A stretch of DNA of 64,000 nucleotides, from the NCBI GenBank assembly GCA_903642235.1, contig CAHJWL010000005.1, positions 62,001 to 126,000 of the forward strand, given 5' to 3'. The stretch is from Acidobacteriaceae bacterium (GTDB taxonomy: Bacteria > Acidobacteriota > Terriglobia > Terriglobales > Acidobacteriaceae). This document shows positions 58,965 to 64,000 of this stretch, in pieces (positions within the stretch are counted from its first letter, which is position 1; each line of letters starts with the position of its first letter). Position numbers and translations under genes: made by a program. The notes under the pieces were generated by a model. The model was not told where the DNA came from. It searched no databases and saw only the letters and a list, made by a program, of their open reading frames with translations.

Positions 58965-59642
58965 TCAGACAGAAAGCTCGACCACATGACCCGCGTAGCC
59001 AACGATGGCTGCACTCGCCATGTGGAGAAACAGCCCATGTTCGACCACGCCGACAACGCTGCGGATCGAGGCAGCTAAGGCTTCTGGAGATTCAATTTGC
59101 CCACAGGCGCAATCCACGATGTAATTTCCCTCGTCGGTCAGAAACGGGGAGCCATCCGCCGATGCACGCAAGTGAGGCTGCACCCCAAGAGCAAGCAACT
59201 TTGGCGTTACGATTGGAAGCGCCATCCTGATGACTTCGACGGGTAAGGGAAACCGGCCGAGTTGAAGTACCTGCTTGCCGGCATCCACAATCACCAGGAA
59301 CCGACGTGCCGCGCTGATGACGATCTTCTCGCGAAGCAGCGCACCGCCGCCTCCCTTGATCAACGCCAGATCGGGGCCGACTTCGTCCGCACCATCGACG
59401 GCAAGGTCCAGTACCGGCGTCTCATCGAACGATGTCATCGGAATCGACAAGGAGACTGCCAGATCATGGCTCGCCTTTGATGAGGCAACACACCGGACCT
59501 TCAGCCCCTGAGTAACGCGTTGCGCAAGCTGATGGATAAACAGGGTTGCCGTCGTTCCTGTACCAAGGCCGATCGCCATGCCATCGTCGACGAAGTCGAC
59601 AGCGCGACGAGCCGCCATCAGCTTTCCATCCGCAGGTTTCAT
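58965..59642 (-). CDS. rpiA: Ribose-5-phosphate isomerase A
   Basis: A 225-residue enzyme interconverting ribose-5-phosphate and ribulose-5-phosphate. Motifs: GLGTGTTATLFI (phosphate loop), DLAVDGADEVGP (catalytic Asp), LIKGGGGALLREKIV (catalytic Glu and Lys). Normal length. It lies 29 bases after gnd, so both are probably co-transcribed as a pentose-phosphate pair. Confidence 0.95.
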   Translation of the reverse strand: MKPADGKLMAARRAVDFVDDGMAIGLGTGTTATLFIHQLAQRVTQGLKVRCVASSKASHDLAVSLSIPMTSFDETPVLDLAVDGADEVGPDLALIKGGGGALLREKIVISAARRFLVIVDAGKQVLQLGRFPLPVEVIRMALPIVTPKLLALGVQPHLRASADGSPFLTDEGNYIVDCACGQIESPEALAASIRSVVGVVEHGLFLHMASAAIVGYAGHVVELSV

Positions 59643-59671
59643 AACGACATGGTAGACGATCCGACCACGTT

Positions 59672-60694
59672 CTACTTCGTACCCGGTTTTTCCAAATGGC
59701 CACCGAACTCATACCGCAGGGCAGAGAGAAGTTTGTTTGAGAAGTCCGCTTCGCCGCGAGAGCTGAAGCGTGTATAGAGCGCAGTGGTCAGCACCGGTGT
59801 CGGGACGCCCTCGTCGATCCCAGCCTTGATCGTCCAGCGTCCCTCCCCGGAGTCCGAGACGCGCCCGCTGAATTTAGCTAAGTCGGGATCTTCGACCAGG
59901 GCCGTTGCTGCAAGATCAAGCAGCCATGAGGAGACCACACTGCCACGTCTCCAAACCTCCGCCACGTCCGGCAAATTGAAGTCAAATTGGTAGAGGTCCG
60001 GATCGCGCAGCGGTGTCGTCTCGGCGTCAATCTCTGCAGTGTGTTTGCCGATGTTCGCGCCACGCAGTACACCCAGACCCTCAGCGTACGCGGCCATCAT
60101 CCCGTATTCGATTCCGTTATGCACCATCTTTACGAAGTGCCCGCCGCCATGACTGCCGCAGTGCAGGTATCCCTCTTCTGATGTACCACCAAGCTTCTCG
60201 CGTCCAGGTGTCAGGGCGATATCTCCCTTTCCCGGTGCGATTGCCTTGAAGATAGGGTCGAGGTGTTCCACAACCGAGTCAGAGCCGCCAATCATCATGC
60301 AGTAGCCGCGCTCCAAGCCCCACACTCCGCCGCTCGTCCCTACATCGACATACTCGATGCCCTTGGACGCGAGCTCCTTTGCCCGTCGTATGTCGTCGAC
60401 ATAGTACGAATTACCCCCATCGATCAGGATGTCTCCCGCTTCGAGATGAGGAACGAGCTCTGCAATCGTCTCTTCGACAACTCCGGCCGGGATCATGAGC
60501 CAGATAGCACGCGGCTTCTGAAGTTTGCCGACCATCTCTTCCATGGAGCTGGAAGGTGTTATGCCGTCGTGCCTGGCCGTCTCCTGCACTGCCTTCGCTG
60601 ACCGATCGAACACAACGCACTCATGTCCGCGCGCCGCCAGACGCTGCGCCATGTTGGATCCCATTCGCCCCAAACCTACCATCGCAAGCTGCAT
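59672..60694 (-). CDS. gnd: 6-phosphogluconate dehydrogenase, short form
   Basis: A 340-residue decarboxylating dehydrogenase giving ribulose-5-phosphate and reduced nicotinamide cofactor. The Rossmann motif MQLAMVGLGRMGSNMAQRL (1-19), IDGGNSYYVDD, VDVGTSGGVWGLERGYCMMI and GGGHFVKMVHNGIEYGMM (catalytic Lys) are visible. It is the short type (about 330-340 against about 470 residues), whose known members often prefer NAD+. It precedes rpiA, so the oxidative pentose phosphate branch is grouped here. Confidence 0.94.
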   Translation of the reverse strand: MQLAMVGLGRMGSNMAQRLAARGHECVVFDRSAKAVQETARHDGITPSSSMEEMVGKLQKPRAIWLMIPAGVVEETIAELVPHLEAGDILIDGGNSYYVDDIRRAKELASKGIEYVDVGTSGGVWGLERGYCMMIGGSDSVVEHLDPIFKAIAPGKGDIALTPGREKLGGTSEEGYLHCGSHGGGHFVKMVHNGIEYGMMAAYAEGLGVLRGANIGKHTAEIDAETTPLRDPDLYQFDFNLPDVAEVWRRGSVVSSWLLDLAATALVEDPDLAKFSGRVSDSGEGRWTIKAGIDEGVPTPVLTTALYTRFSSRGEADFSNKLLSALRYEFGGHLEKPGTK

Positions 60695-60766
60695 TTCGAG
60701 ACTCCTACATTCTCATGTTGTCCTGCACAAGGGGCCCTGAACTCGAGCCGTACGCCCTGCCCGAGG

Positions 60767-61123
60767 TCATTCAGGCTTAATAGTGAGTGTGACAGCCCGA
60801 TCCGGATGCGTATCAAACTGACTTATGTTCTTCCTCTTCGATTGCTGGCCGCGAAAGATCGCCCACAGATCATAATCCGTATCGGCGCTGATTCGCTTAA
60901 AGCTGAAGTGTCCGCTCCGGTCCGTCAGGTACGTGACGACACTATGAGAGCTGCTGTTTTCGAGGTATACGACTGCTCCGCGAAGCGGCTCATGGTGTCC
61001 GTCCTCAACAACGCCGAACAGGTCTCGCTCCACCTGCTGTGCATGGAGTCCATGCGTCCCAAAGCTCATGCAGCACAGGCCGTAAACAGCGACCGTCGCG
61101 GCTGTCGTTCTTTGAAAGATCAA
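60767..61123 (-). CDS. Small exported carboxypeptidase-regulatory-like domain protein
   Basis: About 118 residues: a signal peptide ending HGLHAQ and one Ig-like CarboxypepD_reg domain (GVVEDGHHEPLRGAVVYLEN, TYLTDRSGHFSFKRISADTD). Such proteins resemble the N-terminal domain of the Oar-like receptors and are common single-domain secreted proteins in acidobacteria; their role is unknown. The start chosen is TTG at 61123, with AGGA six bases upstream, because it begins the signal peptide; a longer frame to 61213 has a poor N terminus. It is upstream of gnd by 72 bases. Confidence 0.7.
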   Translation of the reverse strand: MIFQRTTAATVAVYGLCCMSFGTHGLHAQQVERDLFGVVEDGHHEPLRGAVVYLENSSSHSVVTYLTDRSGHFSFKRISADTDYDLWAIFRGQQSKRKNISQFDTHPDRAVTLTIKPE

Positions 61124-61407
61124 GCCGCTTCCTTTCCGGAATGCTGATCGGTAGTTTGCCTCAGCACGTCTGTTAAGATGCTCCGAGGCGGATTTGGCAG
61201 CATGGAGGAACACTCGAATCGCCAGCAGGTTGCGTTGACAGTAGCAGGTCCTGTTTGATCTCTCAAACCCTTGCTCTTCCGGAGCAGTCTGCGAGATGAC
61301 CGCGGAGATTCGGTCACGGTGGTCCTCCCTGAGTTCCAGAGAGGAATCTCATCAGGCTGTTTTCGAATCACATGAGGCGCACTTCACACGCAAGGAGAAA
61401 GAGCGAA

Positions 61408-61839
61408 ATGGCACTCGAAAAGATCGTGTACACCGCACGTGCAACCGCAACCGGAGGCCGGGAGGGAATCGCCAGATCGGACGATGGCAAGCTGGACGTG
61501 AAGCTTGGCCTGCCGAAGCAGATGGGTGGAAAAGACGACGGGACTAACCCTGAGCAGCTCTTCGCAGCGGGTTATGCGGCCTGCTTTATAGGCGCGATGA
61601 AGCACGTGGCAAGCACGCAGAAGATGCAGCTTCCGGCAGAAACGGCTATCGATTCGAGTGTCTCTTTCGGTCCGCGCACAGGTGGGGAGAAAGGCTTCAG
61701 CGTTGACGTCGCTCTTGCGATTCATCTTCCCGGCATGGATCATGCGGCGGCGGAAAAGCTGGTGCAGGAAGCTCACGAGGTCTGCCCCTACTCGAACGCA
61801 ACCCGCAATAACATCGACGTAACGCTCACTGTTGCCTGA
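61408..61839 (+). CDS. ohr: Organic hydroperoxide resistance protein Ohr
   Basis: A 143-residue OsmC-family thiol peroxidase that detoxifies organic hydroperoxides using lipoyl thiols. The peroxidatic Cys is C59 (AAGYAACFIGAM) and the resolving Cys is C126 (EVCPYSNATRNN); N-terminal YTARATATGGREG is Ohr-specific rather than OsmC. The start at 61408 has AAGGAG about nine bases upstream and matches the usual N terminus; an upstream Met at 61372 is not needed. Confidence 0.94.
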   Translation: MALEKIVYTARATATGGREGIARSDDGKLDVKLGLPKQMGGKDDGTNPEQLFAAGYAACFIGAMKHVASTQKMQLPAETAIDSSVSFGPRTGGEKGFSVDVALAIHLPGMDHAAAEKLVQEAHEVCPYSNATRNNIDVTLTVA

Positions 61840-61897
61840 CTTGAGGAGGATGGAGGTGTAGCTTACACCTGCATCCTTCGCTGGCAAGGAGGATCCT

Positions 61898-63325
61898 GTG
61901 TCGACAAAGAAGGATGAAGCCGCAGAGATCCTCTCGGTGGCGGGGCGCAATGTTCGCGTGTCACACCCGGACAAGCTTTACTTTGCAAGAGAGACACGTC
62001 TCTCCAAAATCGATCTGATCCGCTACTACCTGGCTGTCGCTCCTGGAGCCCTGGCAGGTATTCGAGATCGGCCCGTCGTTCTCAAGCGTTTCGTCAACGG
62101 TGCTGAGGCGGAGCCGTTCTATCAGAAGCGGGCACCGACCGATCGCCCCTCGTGGCTGCGCACCGTGACACTCTCCTTTCCATCCGGCCGCACAGCAGAA
62201 GAGGTGGTCGTCGACGACGACGCGGGTCTGGCATGGATCGTAAACCTGGGCTGTATTGAACTGCACCCACATCCGGTCAGATCTGCCGATCTTGATCATC
62301 CGGACGAACTTCGCGTTGATCTGGATCCGGGTCCGGGGGTGGAGTGGTCTGATGTTCGCAGGGTCGCGCTTGAGGTGCAGCAGGTGCTGGACGACGTAGG
62401 CCTTCGCGGCTGGCCGAAGACCAGCGGCTCTCGAGGCATGCATATCAATGTGCGCATTGAGCCCCGCTGGACCTTTACCGAGGTCCGTCGTGCCGCACTT
62501 GCCCTTTCACGCGCAGTGGAGCGGCGTGCTCCCGCGATCGCTAGTTCGAAGTGGTGGAAGGAGGAGCGGCACGGCGTCTTCCTCGACTACAACCAGAATG
62601 CGAAAGACCGGACGACATGCTCTGCCTACTCCGTCAGACCGCTGCCGGATGCTCGTGTCTCCGCTCCGCTGAACTGGGATGAGGTCAGCAACTGTGAACC
62701 GGCGGACTTCACGGTGCTCACCATGCCGAGCCGCTTTACTGCGATCGGCGATCCACATGCCGCAATGGATACGGCATTGGGTTCGCTCGAGACAATACTT
62801 GTCTTGGCCGCGCGGGATGAGGCGGAGGGTCTAGGCGACGCGCCCTGGCCGCCACACTTCCGGAAGGCCGAGGGCGAAGGGCCACGTGTCGCACCGTCAC
62901 GCGCCCGGTCGGCGGCGACGAAGCCCTTTGCGCATCAGCTTGGTGAAGGCTTCGGCTCGCAACGATTTCGCAAGCGATCGGCCGCCCTGGAAGAAAGTTC
63001 GCCCGACTCTCCCTCCGCTGCGTCGCCCACCGCGCCAAAGGCAACGCGCAAGCCCCGCGTGTCCAAGCAGCCGCTGCTTACAGTCGCCAACTCGCCCGAT
63101 AAGGCCGCGGCAGAAGCCGGTCTCGACCGCTGGCGATCCGCTCATCCCGAGGCGGCAGCCTATCTCACCGTGGAGGATGTTCTCGTAGATCGCATGCGCG
63201 GCCGCTCGTATGTCTGGTACCGTATCCGTCTCAATCTGCGAAACATTCCGGAGTCCCTACGCCCCGCGCAGCAGATCCCTGATCCCGATGATGATCCCAC
63301 TCGTAGCGATCCAGCGTCCGAGTGA
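61898..63325 (+). CDS. LigD-type NHEJ polymerase/primase domain protein
   Basis: A 475-residue stand-alone polymerase of the archaeo-eukaryotic primase type, as in the Pol domain of LigD, which fills ends in bacterial non-homologous end joining. Motifs: VSHPDKLYFARE near the N terminus, VLKRFVNGAEAEPFYQKRAP (phosphate pocket), metal pair DLDPG at 141-145, KTSGSRGMHINV at 174-185. Residues about 300-400 are Ala/Ser/Arg-rich linker; the C-terminal segment (about 405-475) is a short extra domain. GTG start at 61898 with AAGGAGG five bases upstream. Convergent with the DNA ligase; no Ku gene is in view. Confidence 0.88.
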   Translation: MSTKKDEAAEILSVAGRNVRVSHPDKLYFARETRLSKIDLIRYYLAVAPGALAGIRDRPVVLKRFVNGAEAEPFYQKRAPTDRPSWLRTVTLSFPSGRTAEEVVVDDDAGLAWIVNLGCIELHPHPVRSADLDHPDELRVDLDPGPGVEWSDVRRVALEVQQVLDDVGLRGWPKTSGSRGMHINVRIEPRWTFTEVRRAALALSRAVERRAPAIASSKWWKEERHGVFLDYNQNAKDRTTCSAYSVRPLPDARVSAPLNWDEVSNCEPADFTVLTMPSRFTAIGDPHAAMDTALGSLETILVLAARDEAEGLGDAPWPPHFRKAEGEGPRVAPSRARSAATKPFAHQLGEGFGSQRFRKRSAALEESSPDSPSAASPTAPKATRKPRVSKQPLLTVANSPDKAAAEAGLDRWRSAHPEAAAYLTVEDVLVDRMRGRSYVWYRIRLNLRNIPESLRPAQQIPDPDDDPTRSDPASE

Positions 63326-63352
63326 TCATGACCCAAGCTTGAGCGTCTGCCC

Positions 63353-64000
63353 TTAGCGTCCGCCCGGGAAGATCTCCATCAACTCCTGCGGACTTACTAC
63401 TTCCAGTTGTGCGTAGGTGCAGGAGGCAGGAAGCTTGTCCGTTCGCCATCGTCGAAACTGCGCCATATGCCGGAAGCGCTCGCCTTGCATGTGCTCATAG
63501 GCCACCTCAAGGACCAGCTCCGGCCGTAGGGGAACCCAGGAGAGATCCTTTCCCTGGCTCCAGCGGCTTTGTCCGCCCGGCATCCGTCCGCTTACGGAGG
63601 CCTCCGCCCACCCAGCCCAGGGATGCCCCTCTAAAGCTCGATCCCGGTAGGGTGCAAGCAGGTCAACAAGCTCTCTTCGCTTCACCTGTGTGAAGCTTGC
63701 ACACACACCGACGTGCTGCAGTGCGCCGTGCGCGTCGAAGAGCCCCAGAAGAAGCGATCCGACGGCCGTTCCTTCCCCATCCTTGTGCCAGCGAAAGCCC
63801 GCTACGACGCAGTCACAGTCTCGCTCATGCTTCACCTTCAGCATGGTGCGTTTGTCCGGCTCATAGGTGCCCGCGATGGGCTTTGCCATGACGCCGTCCA
63901 GTCCTGCACCCTCGAAACGGCGAAACCAGTCCTCCGCAACACCAGCATCACGGGTTGTGGGCGTGAGATGGAGTGGAGCCTCCGCGCTTGCCAGTGCCTC
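63353..64000 (-). CDS. ATP-dependent DNA ligase, C-terminal part (continues past the window)
   Basis: The last 215 residues of a larger gene entering from the right edge. The visible start includes EGAGLDGVMAKP (ligase motif IV), TMLKVKHERDCDCVV (motif V, LKVK) and the OB-fold domain (AGFRWHKDGEGTAVGSLLLG, ... LRPELVLEVAYEHMQ, FRHMAQFRRWRTDK, motif VI). This matches LigC/LigD-type NHEJ ligases. The missing part should carry the active-site Lys motif to the right of the window. Together with the convergent polymerase it forms a split LigD pair, with a 27-base gap. Confidence 0.9.
   Translation of the reverse strand, partial: EALASAEAPLHLTPTTRDAGVAEDWFRRFEGAGLDGVMAKPIAGTYEPDKRTMLKVKHERDCDCVVAGFRWHKDGEGTAVGSLLLGLFDAHGALQHVGVCASFTQVKRRELVDLLAPYRDRALEGHPWAGWAEASVSGRMPGGQSRWSQGKDLSWVPLRPELVLEVAYEHMQGERFRHMAQFRRWRTDKLPASCTYAQLEVVSPQELMEIFPGGR

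Noticed and set aside
1..64000. Prophage, integrative element, toxin-antitoxin or defence island
   Set aside because: No integrase, transposase, phage structural gene, attachment duplication or defence family was recognised on either strand.

Overview
The window looks like chromosomal DNA of an Acidobacteriota member, most likely Acidobacteriaceae (the Granulicella/Terriglobus/Edaphobacter group). This is inferred from gene content and was not searched. The marker cluster is at 41.9-48.7 kb: a von Willebrand-A protein of the type common in acidobacteria, a 1220-residue Oar-like TonB-dependent receptor with an N-terminal carboxypeptidase-regulatory domain, and a small secreted protein, with overlapping or abutting genes. 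The DNA is GC-rich, genes are packed on both strands, and several starts are GTG or TTG. I found no rRNA, tRNA, CRISPR array, prophage or transposase.

Layout. 0-2 kb: HspR-like MerR regulator overlapping an HpnI-like glycosyltransferase. 2-4 kb: two Tat-exported ferritin-like proteins. 4-8.5 kb: two paralogous ArnT-type membrane glycosyltransferases. 8.8-10.4 kb: Ppx/GppA phosphatase, convergent with a five-gene minus-strand unit (10.4-16 kb) of GH57 branching enzyme, GT-C-like membrane protein, UbiA-like protein, methyltransferase and SixA. 16-19 kb: BON/glycine-zipper lipoprotein, YtxH protein and a coiled-coil membrane protein. 19-28.5 kb, all minus strand: MnmA, Rieske/FAD oxidoreductase, UvsE with an AT-hook tail, a small conserved protein, a DHH phosphoesterase, a frameshifted MetX-like hydrolase and an M61 peptidase. 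28.5-35.4 kb: glutathione peroxidase, KimA-like permease, cysteine desulfurase, DinB-like protein, citrate synthase and ThiO. 35.4-36.2 kb: no convincing protein gene, but a strong minus-strand promoter and a 17-bp hairpin that could bound a small RNA. 36.2-41.7 kb: orphan NrdJb-type TSCPD protein and Lhr helicase. 48.8-52 kb: VIT1-family transporter, a possible 53-residue protein, then EgtB and EgtD for ergothioneine. 52-56.3 kb: a complete polyol-type ABC importer. 56.5-61.1 kb: Nudix hydrolase, HtpG, RpiA, short-form 6-phosphogluconate dehydrogenase and a small secreted domain protein. 61.4-64 kb: Ohr peroxidase, a LigD-type polymerase and the C-terminal part of an ATP-dependent DNA ligase that runs off the right edge.

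How the parts work together. Stress and DNA repair recur: UvsE, the split LigD-like polymerase/ligase pair, Lhr, Ohr, glutathione peroxidase, ergothioneine synthesis, HtpG and the ferritin-like pair. The gnd-rpiA pair supplies NADPH and pentoses. The 4-16 kb block is rich in envelope and glycan functions.

The most unusual features are: a dispersed short repeat present in at least six same-strand copies at 23.8-44.2 kb, one lying in frame inside lhr and one inside the N-terminal coding region of the VWA gene; the candidate small RNA at 35.5 kb; the orphan NrdJb; the UvsE AT-hook extension; and the hydrolase frameshift.
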